From Burkholderia humptydooensis (lineage in GTDB: Bacteria; Pseudomonadota; Gammaproteobacteria; Burkholderiales; Burkholderiaceae): a stretch of 64,000 bases of DNA. The notes beneath the pieces were generated by a model. The model saw only the letters and a list, made by a program, of their open reading frames with translations, did no database searches and had not been told where the DNA came from. A program made the position numbers and the translations under genes. Each line of letters begins with the position of its first letter. Position 1 is the first letter of the stretch. Of this stretch, positions 46,207 through 55,472 are shown in pieces. Location of the stretch: assembly GCF_001513745.1 (NCBI RefSeq), contig NZ_CP013380.1, forward strand, positions 2,728,001 to 2,792,000, given 5' to 3'.

Positions 46207-46650
46207 ATGTCCGAGGCCACTGGCCGCCTTTACCTTTGTGCGCGTTGTCGCGCTCAGGTTGTTATCTGCAAACCCTGCGATCGCGGGCAGCGCTTTTGCA
46301 CGCGCGAGTGCGCTCGAGCGACGCGTCGCGAGCAGATGCTCGAGGCCGGTCGACATTACCAGGACAGTCGGCGTGGTCGCTTGGCTCACGCGCTTCGGCA
46401 GGCCCGCTACCGGGAGCGTCGACAAAAAGTGACGCATCACGGTTCACTCGCTCCGTCCGCGAATGATGTACTGCAGTCGTCCTCGAATGATGTCGCCGTC
46501 GTGGTGGGAAACGTCGTCGAAGTTGCGGCGACATCTTGCGCTTTCCAGTGTGCGCGCTGCGGTCGGTTATTGCCACCGTTCGTGCGGCGCGACTTCATCC
46601 GGCGCCGAGGACGTGATGTTCGTTCCCTCGGCTACGGAGATACTTCGTGA
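46207..46650 (+). CDS. IS21-associated zinc-finger passenger protein
   Basis: 147 residues. Two Cys-rich modules: LCARCRAQVVICKPCDRGQRFC, in parts CARC, CKPC and FCTREC, near the N terminus, and CARCGRLLPP near residue 118. Between them is a basic helix (RREQMLEAGRHYQ, ALRQARYRERRQ). This suggests nucleic-acid binding. The stop overlaps the GTG of istA (GTGA at 46647-46650), so it is translationally coupled and is part of the transposon operon. Function unknown; a regulator of transposition is plausible. Confidence 0.65.
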   Translation: MSEATGRLYLCARCRAQVVICKPCDRGQRFCTRECARATRREQMLEAGRHYQDSRRGRLAHALRQARYRERRQKVTHHGSLAPSANDVLQSSSNDVAVVVGNVVEVAATSCAFQCARCGRLLPPFVRRDFIRRRGRDVRSLGYGDTS

Positions 46651-48176
46651 CGATCTCAACTGATCTGGTGGCGCAGATCCTGCGCCTGTATCACGTGGAA
46701 AAGTGGCGCTGCAACACCATTGCGCGGCAGTTGCACGTGCATCACACCACGGTGTCGCGCGTGCTGGCTCAGGTCGGGCTGCCGCTGCATGGAAAACCGC
46801 CCCGCAGCACCTTGATCGATCCGTATCTGCCGTTCGTGCGGCAGACGCTGGAGAAATTCCCCTCGCTCACGGCCAGCCGCCTGTACGAGATGGTGCGCGA
46901 GCGTGGCTATCGCGGCTCGCCGCATCACTTCCGACATCTCGTATCGTTGCATCGACCGCGACGACCAACGGAGGCTTACCTGCGTCTGCGCACGTTGCCT
47001 GGTGAACAGGCACAGGTCGACTGGGGCCACTTCGGCTACATCGAGATCGGCCGTGCGCGCCGACCGTTGATGGCGTTCGTGATGGTGCTGTCGTACTCGC
47101 GCGACATCTATCTGAGGTTCTTCCTTGATGCCCGGATGGAAAACTTCTTGCGCGGACACATCGGCGCGTTCAACACGTGGTGCGGCCTTCCGAAGGTCTT
47201 GCTGTACGACAATCTGAAGTCGGCCGTGCTCGAACGTCAGGGCGATGCAATCCGATTCCATCCGACGCTGCTTGCGTTCGCCGGCCACTATCGGTTCGAG
47301 CCGCGTCCGGTGGCGCCGGCCCGAGGAAACGAGAAGGGGCGCGTGGAACGCGCGATTCGCCATATCCGTGAAGCCTTCTTTGCAGCACGCACGTTCACCG
47401 ATCTCGCTGACCTGAACGCGCAGGCCGAACGTTGGTGCCGCGGCCAGGCCGCCGATCGGCCGTGCCCCGAGGATCGCGAGATGACGGTACGCGAGGCGCT
47501 GGCTCGCGAGCAGCCGTTCCTGCTGCCATTGCCCGACAACCCGTACTCCGTCGAAGAACAACTCGCCGTCACGGTCGGCAAGACGCCGTACGCGCGCTTC
47601 GATCTGAACGACTACTCGATTCCTCATCGGTACGTTCGCCGCACGCTGACGATCCGCGCCGATCTCGATCAGGTTCGCGTGTTCGACGGCGCCGAGATGA
47701 TCGCCAGTCACCGGCGCAGCTACGATCGCGGTGCGCAAATTGAAGACCCGACACACATTAAAACACTGCAGTCGTTCAAGCGTGCCGCCCGTCAGCACCG
47801 GGGTGTTGACGGGCTGACCAAGGCCGTACCGATATGCCAAACGCTGCTCGTGCGGGCTGCCGAGCGCGGCGCGAACATCGGCGCAATCACCACCGCGCTG
47901 CTGCGCCTGCTCGACCGGTACGGCGCAGCCGAAGTCCGAGACGCCGTCGAAGAAGCCCTGCGCACGGGTTCCCCACACTCGAACACGGTACGCCTCGTGC
48001 TCGAACGGCGGCGGATCGCGCGTGGAGCGCCGCCACCCGTCGAAATCAATCTGCCCGAGCACGTGCGGAACAAGGACAGTCCCGTCCAGCCACACCGCCT
48101 CGACACTTACGACCAACTGAGCTCTGGAAACCGCGATGACGACACCGATACCGAACCCCGTCCCGAATCCTGCTGA
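46647..48176 (+). CDS. istA: IS21 transposase IstA
   Basis: 509 residues. GTG start at 46647 behind ACGGAGA. The N-terminal HTH is KWRCNTIARQLHVHHTTVSR. The DDE core shows QAQVDWGHFGYIEIG, VLLYDNLKSAVLE and the Glu in GNEKGRVERAIRHIRE. The C-terminal part includes YSVEEQLAVTVGKTPYARFD, the Mu-transposase-like beta barrel. The end overlaps istB by 41 bp. Apparently intact. Confidence 0.92.
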   Translation: MTISTDLVAQILRLYHVEKWRCNTIARQLHVHHTTVSRVLAQVGLPLHGKPPRSTLIDPYLPFVRQTLEKFPSLTASRLYEMVRERGYRGSPHHFRHLVSLHRPRRPTEAYLRLRTLPGEQAQVDWGHFGYIEIGRARRPLMAFVMVLSYSRDIYLRFFLDARMENFLRGHIGAFNTWCGLPKVLLYDNLKSAVLERQGDAIRFHPTLLAFAGHYRFEPRPVAPARGNEKGRVERAIRHIREAFFAARTFTDLADLNAQAERWCRGQAADRPCPEDREMTVREALAREQPFLLPLPDNPYSVEEQLAVTVGKTPYARFDLNDYSIPHRYVRRTLTIRADLDQVRVFDGAEMIASHRRSYDRGAQIEDPTHIKTLQSFKRAARQHRGVDGLTKAVPICQTLLVRAAERGANIGAITTALLRLLDRYGAAEVRDAVEEALRTGSPHSNTVRLVLERRRIARGAPPPVEINLPEHVRNKDSPVQPHRLDTYDQLSSGNRDDDTDTEPRPESC

Positions 48177-48936
48177 CCTGCTGTACGCGCGCGTTAAGGC
48201 GCTACGCCTGAATGGCCTCGCCGAGCACTGGAACGAAGCTGTCGGCGCCCCATGGGTCGAATCCCTGGTGCGCTGGGAGGAAGCCGAACGGACCAACCGC
48301 TCGCTGCAGCGGCGTATCCGCAGCTCCAAACTCGGCAAGTTCAAGGCGATCGCCGACTTCGATTGGGAGTGGCCCAAACGCATCGATCGGATGGCTGTCG
48401 AGGAGCTCATGTCGCTTGGCTTCCTCGAGAACGCCACCAACATCGTGTTCACCGGACCCAATGGCGTGGGCAAATCGACGCTCGCTCTGAACGTGGCGCA
48501 TCAGGCGCTGATTGCCGGCAGCCGGGTCATGTTCTGCTCGGCCGGCGCGATGCTTGGCGAGCTGGCCGCACTCGACAGCGATTCCGCGCTGCGCCGCCGA
48601 CTGCACTACTATACGTCGCCGGACGTTCTGTTGATCGACGAGGTCGGCTACCTGTCCTACTCGAATCGCCATGCCGACTTGCTGTTCGAGATCGTGAGCC
48701 GTCGCTACGAAAAACGCTCGACCATCGTGACGACCAACAAGCCGTTCAAGGAATGGTCGGATGTGTTCCCGAACGCGGCCTGCGTGGTCTCGCTGATCGA
48801 CCGTCTCGTGCATCGATCGGAAGTGATCTCGATCGAAGGCGAATCCTACCGCCTCAAGGAAGCTCAGGAGAACAGCGAAGCGCGAGCGCAGCGGCGCGGC
48901 ACGAAGAAATCCTCCCGTCCGGACAGCGAGCCATGA
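48136..48936 (+). CDS. istB: IS21 helper ATPase IstB
   Basis: 266 residues. Walker A GPNGVGKSTLA, Walker B VLLIDEVGYLSYS and the DnaA/DnaC-like sensor region STIVTTNKPFKEW are intact. IstB assembles on target DNA and activates IstA. Its stop overlaps the ATG of the next small ORF (ATGA). Confidence 0.92.
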   Translation: MTTPIPNPVPNPADLLYARVKALRLNGLAEHWNEAVGAPWVESLVRWEEAERTNRSLQRRIRSSKLGKFKAIADFDWEWPKRIDRMAVEELMSLGFLENATNIVFTGPNGVGKSTLALNVAHQALIAGSRVMFCSAGAMLGELAALDSDSALRRRLHYYTSPDVLLIDEVGYLSYSNRHADLLFEIVSRRYEKRSTIVTTNKPFKEWSDVFPNAACVVSLIDRLVHRSEVISIEGESYRLKEAQENSEARAQRRGTKKSSRPDSEP

Positions 48937-49148
48937 AACCCTTACTGCCTTCGGGTCGCCGGCGCGGTCTGTCGTTCCTGCTGCCCGACGACTGGACGCC
49001 CGAGCAGGCGCTCGCGGCCTATGAGTTGCTCGACGACCTGCTCGCCGTGATCGGCGACTTCTACGGCATCCAGTTGCACGAGCAGCTTCGTCAGCAACGC
49101 ACGTCGGCGCCGATCCCCGTCACCGACGATCCACTCGATCCGTTCTGA
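48933..49148 (+). CDS. Small IS21-associated ORF (71 aa)
   Basis: MKPLLPSGRRRGLSFLLPDD starts at an ATG overlapping the istB stop by 4 bp. The body is mainly helical (TPEQALAAYELLDDLLAVIG) and acidic, ending DDPLDPF. It is followed within 25 bp by a terminator. The coupling suggests that it is expressed with the transposase; function unknown. Confidence 0.6.
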   Translation: MKPLLPSGRRRGLSFLLPDDWTPEQALAAYELLDDLLAVIGDFYGIQLHEQLRQQRTSAPIPVTDDPLDPF

Positions 49149-49169
49149 TCCTTCCATCACCACGATCAA

Positions 49170-49200
49170 CAAGGGGCCTTGCAGGCCCCTTGTTTGTTGA
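49170..49200 (+). terminator. Hairpin terminator at the end of the IS21 operon
   Basis: CAAGGGGCC-TTGCA-GGCCCCTTG, a 9-bp perfect stem, followed by TTTGTT. It sits inside the right end of the IS and would stop transcription before the tonB fragment. Confidence 0.75.
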
Positions 49201-49256
49201 TCGATTCGCTCAACCTTCCGTCGTCATTTACCCGCGCTTTTAGATCGCCATCGACA

Positions 49257-49620
49257 GGGCCGACTGGTGCGTGATCGTCGCCTGCGGCGGCGCCTGCACC
49301 GGCACTTCCGGCGGCGGCACGAACGGCAGAGGCGGCGGCGCGAATTTCGGCGGCGGGAGCTTGACGACCGGCATCGGCGGAGGCGGCGGCTTCACCGGCT
49401 CGATGATGCGGGTTTCGATCGGATGCTGGATCACCTGCACGACTCTCGTTGCAAGGCCGTTGAGCAGCGCGTAGATCAGCACCGCATGCAACAGGAGGAC
49501 GACCGCGATGCCGCCGAAGCGGCGCACCGGGTTCTGTTGCCTGCCGAATTCCCGCGGACGCCCCAGCGTGGCCAGTCCGCTGTTCGAAGCAACCAGACGC
49601 TCGTCGACTTTCACGCCCAC
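49257..49620 (-). pseudogene. tonB: tonB, 5' half (membrane anchor and proline-rich spacer)
   Basis: From the ATG at 49620: a cytoplasmic N terminus, the anchor helix GGIAVVLLLHAVLIYALLNG, and a periplasmic Pro-rich stretch (PVKPPPPPMPVVKLPPPKF). The frame runs into the IS and stops at 49240. The periplasmic receptor-binding domain is on the far side of the IS (45505-45844). A truncated anchor could still be produced but cannot engage receptors. Confidence 0.85.
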
Positions 49621-50445
49621 TATCCATCCCCCAAGCGAATCGCGCAGTTTCGCAATGATGGCCGACCCCTGAACCCGGTCGGTCCCGTTTCCGCCTCAAC
49701 CCGAAATTTCATTTTTAATTCAATTTGCAATCCGAATTGGAAGCATCGTTTTCGGATACCAATTCATACAATTTCAACGCATCGTTACGACCGGCACGGC
49801 TCGGCGCCACAATCGGGCGCCGATCTCGTATCGGTACGTTCAGACAATTGTCAGTTGAGACGACGCGGCGGCAGATCGCGATACTAGATTTTCCGCACCA
49901 GATAGGACTCCAGCGTCCTCGAAATAGAGGTCGCTCAATCAAAGCGATAGCACAATATCTGATTTAGATGAATTCTGACACAAATTGCCCATCGAAATAC
50001 TTTTGTTGCACGGTTGTCGAAAATCGATCTATTTCGCTCTGGCGTAGGTCAAAAAAATTTACCGAACAACAACTTCCCCATAAAAATTAAAATGCATTAA
50101 CATGAGGTCAAGCGCAATTAAATATGTGTATAGTCCATCTAGTTATAACGAGAGCTTGTCGCGATTCGCATCGTCATGTTATTGCTATTAATACCAAACT
50201 CTGACGGATTTGAAAAATGAATTTTTCCGATATATAAAATAACACATTGGAATTTTCGATATTATAAATGATTTTCATCGTGGAGATTTGTCATCCTGAA
50301 TATTTGTCAGAAGAATCTTCGTTAAACAGCGATATCGGTTGCGTTGTTCATCTTGGGTGCACAAGATAGCAGCGAGAAAAATTTCGAAGTCAAACGTTAT
50401 TTGATGCCTGAATACAAAGTTTGGATGGATTGCTCGAATAACAGC
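49621..50445. other. AT-rich gene-free stretch upstream of tonB
   Basis: No supported gene. GC is far below the host average. It contains one arm of a diverged inverted repeat (50105-50310). A short open stretch follows at about 50344-50490 (LGAQDSSEKNFEVKRYLMPE..., LEDVAKLVIQRL) that could be a relic of a kinase-like C terminus, but it is fused to an IS5 remnant and is not called as a gene. Confidence 0.4.
50105..50310 (+). repeat. Diverged inverted repeat, arm A (about 200 bp)
   Basis: It shares, in inverted orientation with 60590-60800, ACATGARGTCAAGCRCAATT, AAATATRTGTATAGTCCA, CGGATTTGAAAAATGAATTT and TTCCGAYATATAAAAT, with similar spacing throughout. The block GAAAAAT-GA-ATTTTTC is a perfect small palindrome conserved in both arms. 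It lies outside the IS5 remnants adjoining each arm. Confidence 0.7.
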
Positions 50446-51430
50446 TTAGAAGATGTTGCGAAATTGGTTATACAGAGACTTTCGACGCGTCCAGCAAATC
50501 AAGGCGCAAGCCAGAGACATGAAAGCCTCGTGAACAGGCGCATAGCGTTCGTAACGAATCTTGAGCCGTCGAAACAAGTAAAGCCAGGCAATCGGGCGCT
50601 CGACTGGCCAGCGCGTTTTGCCGAGACCACTGCCATTGGGCGAGCCGATTTTCGCAAGCACGAGCGTGATACCACGCTCTCGCAATCCTATCGATGTGGC
50701 TCGGAGCTGTAGCCCGGTCGACCTGAACGATTCGCCGTTTATGCGCATCGGACGACGGGTAGCGCTCAAGTAGATCGAGCACCGCCAGATGGTCAAGGCG
50801 CGGTCCGAGCACGCGCTCAGGCGCCGGATGGACTTGAGTAAGCAGGCCACGAATGCGGTTACCGGTTTGAGTGACCTGAGCGGCGAGGTCGTCATTGAAG
50901 CCGCACGGCATGGTGAGCTCCGCGAGTTGCTCGTCGGCCACCTCATCGATCACGGCATCGGTCACAGTGCTGATGAAGTCCGGCGATACCTCGATGCCGG
51001 ACATCTCCAGCAGGAAACCCTGAATCTCCCGCACGCTCATGCCGCGTGCGTACATCGCGATGATCTTGTCGTCGAAGCCGGTGAAGCGTCGCTCGCCCTT
51101 GGCGATCAGCACCGGATCGAAGGTGCCTTCGCGGTCGCGCGGAATCTCGACGTCGAACAGGTCATCGTCGGTCGCAATGCGCTTACGGCTGGTGCCGTTG
51201 CGATGGTTCGTGCGGCCTACCGGCTTGGCTTCGCCCTTCTCGTGGCCCAAGTGGTGGGTCAGTTCGCCGCCCAGCGCGCGCTCGAAGATTGCCTTCTTGA
51301 GCGCCGCGAGCTGCTCATTGATCGTCGCCCGATCCAGCGTGCCGGGTACCGGTTGCTTGATGAGTTCCGGGTCCAGGTTCAAGCCCTTGCCCGGCTCAAT
51401 CGTCACGTCTTCCTTGCGTTTGCGTGGCAT
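50446..51430 (-). pseudogene. Mosaic of three IS remnants (IS256 N-terminus, IS110 middle, IS5 C-terminus)
   Basis: From the ATG at 51430 about 170 residues match an IS256-family transposase N terminus (GGELTHHLGHEKGEAKP, FDDKIIAMYARGMSVREIQG). At about 50910 this changes to an IS110-type piece (GNRIRGLLTQVHPAPERVLG). From about 50735 down, another frame shows an IS5 C terminus (GSGLGKTRWPVERPIAWLYL, FMSLACALICW). None can be functional. Repeated insertion and deletion at one site explains it. Confidence 0.7.
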
Positions 51431-51718
51431 AAAGTGGCTATATGAACGCGTCCCGTTTGCAACAGATTTCGGGTGTCTGGCAGACAGGATGGGCTGCGGC
51501 TCTATATCCGGCCTTAGTGCAGACGGTACAACTGCTGCAGGCCCCTATGAAATTCGCTGACTCGCACCTCATTCTCCTAGCGAGCTCTGCAGCTCTTCAC
51601 TTTATTCAGGTTTTGCGAGTCCCGGTCCTACCTGGCTTGTCATCACACTCGATTGCTGCGCAACCTTTCGACATTCACCCTGCGCCAAACATTAATCATC
51701 CACGCCGGCGGTGCACGT

Positions 51719-52738
51719 TCAGATGGGTTTTACGTTCACATAGACTTTTTGATACTGCCGGTCATGGGCCAGTACGGCCCAAATTGTTCTTGCTATCTTG
51801 TTGGCCAATGCCACGACCACCACATTCAGTGGCCGACGTTTTTTCATCTGCTCGACCCAAGGGCCGGGATCGTTCGCGTGAGACAAGACGCTACGTGCCC
51901 CGTGAATCAGCAGCGTGCGCAGGTATGTATCGCCGCGTTTGCTGATCCCGTGCAAGTTCACCTTGCCGCCCGATCCGGTTTGCTTGGGTACCAGTCCGGC
52001 CCATGCGGCAAACTCACGTCCGGACCGGAACGCTTTAGCATTGCCCATCATCGCGACTGCCGCCGTTGCCGTGAGCAGCCCGACACCGGGAATCCTACTG
52101 ATCGCCTTCACTGCGCGATCATCCTTTTGCCACTCCCTCATACGTCGTTCGATCTCGGCGACTTGTTCGTCGATTCTGACCAACCCGTTCCACTGCTCGC
52201 GCAGCGTGTCGATCAGTGCAGCAGGCAGACGCTCTGCAAGTCGCCCCAACGCCGCCGGAATCTCCGCATCCAGCTTCGCCCGACCCCGACTCATTACCTC
52301 GCCATATTCCGCCATCAGTCCGCGGAGCCTGTTGATCTGCATCGTGCGGAATTTCACCAACTGCTCACGCATCCGGTGAAGCGCCAGCATCGCCTGCTGC
52401 ATTTCTGTCTTCACCGCCACCGGCTTGCCCGGCTGCTGCACTGCCAGCCAAATCGCCCGTGCATCCGCGGCATCGTTCTTATTGCGGATATTGAACGCCT
52501 TTACGAACGCTGCTGGCATCAATCTGACTTCGTGACCCAATCGCATCAGTTGTCGGGCCCAGTGATGTGCCCCGCCGCAGGCTTCCATTCCGATCAGGCA
52601 TCTCGCCCGGTTGGCAAAATGCTCCAGAAACTTAGCCCGCTTGATCGGCTTGTTCACGATCTCGCCCGTTTCCGGGTCGATGTAATGCACTTGAAACACT
52701 TGCTTGGCGATGTCGACGCCCACAGCGATACTGTTCAT
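51719..52738 (-). CDS. IS110-family transposase
   Basis: 339 residues from the ATG at 52738 (MNSIAVGVDIAKQVFQVHYI). GMEACGGAHHWARQLMRLGH, NIRNKNDAADARAIW, ISRIPGVGLLTATAAVAMMG and GLVPKQTGSGGKVNLHGISK are the DEDD and serine-region motifs. It appears intact. Its 5' flank (52739-52940) contains GATGCCGTCGGCCCGTGAGG and GGGAGGCGTCCATAT, shared with the decayed relative near 57.1 kb. The stretch 51431-51718 to its left holds no gene. Confidence 0.9.
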   Translation of the reverse strand: MNSIAVGVDIAKQVFQVHYIDPETGEIVNKPIKRAKFLEHFANRARCLIGMEACGGAHHWARQLMRLGHEVRLMPAAFVKAFNIRNKNDAADARAIWLAVQQPGKPVAVKTEMQQAMLALHRMREQLVKFRTMQINRLRGLMAEYGEVMSRGRAKLDAEIPAALGRLAERLPAALIDTLREQWNGLVRIDEQVAEIERRMREWQKDDRAVKAISRIPGVGLLTATAAVAMMGNAKAFRSGREFAAWAGLVPKQTGSGGKVNLHGISKRGDTYLRTLLIHGARSVLSHANDPGPWVEQMKKRRPLNVVVVALANKIARTIWAVLAHDRQYQKVYVNVKPI

Positions 52739-53021
52739 CGTGGATCCTCCGGTTGCCTGGACAATGCGTGCATTTTCCATCTGGGCACTTCGATGCCGTC
52801 GGCCCGTGAGGGTCCACCTTTTCTTTTCCTCTCACTCGACCACGGGGTGGGACGCGTTCATTTCATTCTCCTTGGCCATCAGTTTATGCCTCACACACAA
52901 AGATTCGGATAGGCTCAACCCTTCGCAAACGGGAGGCGTCCATATAAAGCGCTTATGCTCCGCAGCGCATAATTGCGAACCTTGTTCATACCCAGAAACA
53001 TCGTTGCGTCTCCTCAATCGC

Positions 53022-54296
53022 TCAGTTTAGCGAAAAGAACAGGCCGGCGATCGCCGCGCTCATCAGGTTCGACAGCGTCGCGGCCGTCAGCGCACGCAGG
53101 CCGTTCCGCGCGACTTCCGAGCAGCGCTCGGGCGCGACCGCGCTGAAGCCGCCCGCGAGAATGGCGATCGACGAGAAGTTCGCGAAGCCGCACAGCGCGA
53201 ACGACACGATCGCGAGCGTCTTTGGGTCGAGCACCTGCAGGCCGGCCGCCGCGACGTGCTCACCACCCTTCAGATACGGCGACAGGTCGCCGTACGCGAC
53301 GAACTCGTTGAAGATCAATTTCTCGCCGATGAAGTTGCCGGCCAGCGCGGCGTCGTGCCACGGCACGCCGATGATCCACGCGAGCGGCGCGAACAGGTGA
53401 CCGATGATGCCCAGCAGTGTCACCTGCGGAAAGCCCGCGAACGCGGCCACGCCGCCAACGATGAGGTTCATCAGCGCGATGAGTCCGACGAACGCGATCA
53501 GCATCGCGCCGACGTTGATCGCGATTCGCAGCCCCACCGACGCGCCGGACGCCGCCGCCTCGATCACGTTGGCCGCGCGCTTGTCGTCGAAATCGAGCCC
53601 GTCGACCACGACGCGGCTCGGCTCCACGGTCGGGAACAGCAGCTTGCCGAACAGCAGCCCGCCCGGCACTGCCATGAACGACGCGGCGAGCAGGAACTCC
53701 ATCTTCACGCCGAGGCCGGCGTAGCCGACCAGCACCGAGCCCGCGACCGATGCCATGCCGCTCGCCATCACCGTGAAGATCTCGGCGCCCGTCATGTGCC
53801 GCACGAACGGCTTCACGAGCGCGGGCATTTCGCTCTGCCCGAGAAAGATCGTCGCGACGGCCGAGCACGCCTCGATGCGGCTCACGCCGAGCACTTTCGC
53901 GAGCCCCGCGCCGAGGATCGCGACGATCCACTTCATCACGCCGACGTAGTACAGCACCGAGATCAGCGCGGTGACGAAGATGATCATCGGCAGCACGCGC
54001 AGGCCGAACACGAACCCGCCGTCGCCGAACAACTGGAACATCCGGGCGTCGACCAGCCCGCCGAACACGAACGCGATGCCGTGATTGCCCATGTCGAGCA
54101 CGCGGTTGACACCGTTCGCGGCAGCCGCCAGCGCCGCGCGGCCCGACGGCACGAACAGCACCAGCACGCCGATCGCGAACTGCGTGAGCAGCGCGGCGAT
54201 CAGGGTCCGGCCGCTCACCGCGCGCCGATTGTTCGACAGCAGATAGGCCACCAGCAGCAGGCACAGCATGCCCACGAGACTGCGCAGAATATCCAC
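53022..54296 (-). CDS. nupC: Concentrative nucleoside transporter (NupC/CNT family)
   Basis: 424 residues from a GTG at 54296, chosen because AAGGAG lies six bases upstream and VDILRSLVGM fits the family N terminus; an in-frame ATG at 54338 has no such site. CNT hallmarks are present: GVNRVLDMGNHGIAFVFGGL, IFLGQSEMPALVKPF, EKLIFNEFVAYGDL and CGFANFSSIAILAGG. It is an inner-membrane proton- or sodium-coupled nucleoside importer. It is the last gene of the tsx-nup-nupC unit. Confidence 0.92.
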   Translation of the reverse strand: MDILRSLVGMLCLLLVAYLLSNNRRAVSGRTLIAALLTQFAIGVLVLFVPSGRAALAAAANGVNRVLDMGNHGIAFVFGGLVDARMFQLFGDGGFVFGLRVLPMIIFVTALISVLYYVGVMKWIVAILGAGLAKVLGVSRIEACSAVATIFLGQSEMPALVKPFVRHMTGAEIFTVMASGMASVAGSVLVGYAGLGVKMEFLLAASFMAVPGGLLFGKLLFPTVEPSRVVVDGLDFDDKRAANVIEAAASGASVGLRIAINVGAMLIAFVGLIALMNLIVGGVAAFAGFPQVTLLGIIGHLFAPLAWIIGVPWHDAALAGNFIGEKLIFNEFVAYGDLSPYLKGGEHVAAAGLQVLDPKTLAIVSFALCGFANFSSIAILAGGFSAVAPERCSEVARNGLRALTAATLSNLMSAAIAGLFFSLN

Positions 54297-54374
54297 TTCG
54301 TACTCCTTTATCTCGATGTTATTGATCTGCCGGGGCACACCTGAAGCGTGCCCGCTTCCCGCCGACGGTGACCT

Positions 54375-55448
54375 TCACTCGGCCGGCACGCCGTCCTTCC
54401 ACTTAGCCCAGTCCTTCACGATCGCGTTCACGAGCGGCGACCCGGCGAGATACAGATTGTCGAGGGCTGGCACGAACCCGCCCTGGCTCTGGTAATCGAG
54501 CAAGTTGTCGACGTCCGAGCCGCCCGGCGGCGGTCGGTCGAAGTCCGAACCCGAGCGCAGCACCGCCACGCGCTGCGTATCGGCCAGCCCTGCCGCGGCC
54601 GCCCGCTTGATCACTTCGAACGTCGCATTGTCTTCCTGCTGCGTCGTGCAGTACACCCCCTTGCCGTCGGTCAGCAAACGCGTCCATTCGCTCGCACGCT
54701 CGCCGAGCTTCGTGCCCGAGAACCACGTGTCGCCCGCGAGCGTATCGCACTGGATCACCGTCGGAGGCCGGTTCGCCGGCGCGTCCGGATACTTCGCGCG
54801 ATACGCGGCCGCTTCCTTGCTGTCGTGCAGCGTCACGTCACGCGACAGCGCGACGGCCTTGCGGAGCAGCGCCTCGTTCAACCGGAACACCTCGGTGCGG
54901 TAGTCGAGCGGCGGCTTCTCGTCTCCGCGCTTCGTGTTGATGCCGAGGTAACCCGACTTCCAGCCGGCCGGGATCTCGCGCGCATCCAGCTCCCACTGGA
55001 TCCCGAAGTCGACCAGGTAGCGCGCCCATGCAGCCGAACCGAGCGTACCCTGCGCCGGATCGATGCCGGCGATCCCGGTCACGACGAAATAGGTCTTGCG
55101 CAGGTCGAACCGGCGCGAATAGACCAGTGCCGCCATCGACGCGGCCGCGTTCGCGTGGCCCATGCCGGTCGTCAGCACGCAGACGTCGTCGCGCGTGCAA
55201 CTGACGTCCGGGTAATCGGGCGACAGGCCCGGCACCGCGATCCTGTGCACCGGCCCGATCCGGTCGAGCCATGCCTTGCCCTCCGGCCCGAACATCGTGA
55301 CGATCATCACCTTGACCGCGCGCGGCCGATGCGCGTGTTCGCCGGCCGCGTGCGCGCCGGCCGTCATCGTCGCAGCCAGTGCCATGGCGGCCGCCCACTT
55401 CAGTCCTTTCCCCTTCCACATCGCTTGCCTCGTTCGTATGAGATTCAT
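54375..55448 (-). CDS. Purine nucleoside permease (NUP family), periplasmic
   Basis: 357 residues. The signal peptide (KWAAAMALAATMTAGAHA) is followed by VKVMIVTMFGPEGKAWLDRI, VCVLTTGMGHANAAASMAAL and TYFVVTGIAGIDPAQGTLGS, the NUP family core, which resembles nucleoside phosphorylase folds. Such proteins are annotated as purine nucleoside permeases from fungal homologues; in bacteria with a signal peptide, a periplasmic nucleoside-binding or hydrolase role is as likely. Its place between tsx and nupC fits nucleoside capture. Confidence 0.8.
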   Translation of the reverse strand: MNLIRTRQAMWKGKGLKWAAAMALAATMTAGAHAAGEHAHRPRAVKVMIVTMFGPEGKAWLDRIGPVHRIAVPGLSPDYPDVSCTRDDVCVLTTGMGHANAAASMAALVYSRRFDLRKTYFVVTGIAGIDPAQGTLGSAAWARYLVDFGIQWELDAREIPAGWKSGYLGINTKRGDEKPPLDYRTEVFRLNEALLRKAVALSRDVTLHDSKEAAAYRAKYPDAPANRPPTVIQCDTLAGDTWFSGTKLGERASEWTRLLTDGKGVYCTTQQEDNATFEVIKRAAAAGLADTQRVAVLRSGSDFDRPPPGGSDVDNLLDYQSQGGFVPALDNLYLAGSPLVNAIVKDWAKWKDGVPAE

Positions 55449-55472
55449 GATCGTGTCGCGGGCACGGGTCCG

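Larger units (their letters stand above)
45845..49256 (+). mobile_element. IS21-family element (3412 bp) inserted in tonB
   Basis: Terminal inverted repeats start TGTCGATGGCGATCTAAAAG at 45845. They match exactly for about 25 bp at the right end (…CTTTTAGATCGCCATCGACA, ending 49256), with the TG...CA tips typical of IS21. The flanks are the 5-bp target duplication GGGCC at 45840-45844 and 49257-49261. The element carries istA, istB, an upstream zinc-finger ORF and a small downstream ORF, with every adjacent pair overlapping. The first 360 bp (45845-46206) hold no gene that I can see. Confidence 0.92.

Noticed and set aside
50344..50490. Short frame (LGAQDSSEKNFEVKRYLMPE...) resembling the end of an APS-kinase-like protein
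   Set aside because: Too short, no P-loop, and fused to antisense IS5 sequence. At most a relic.
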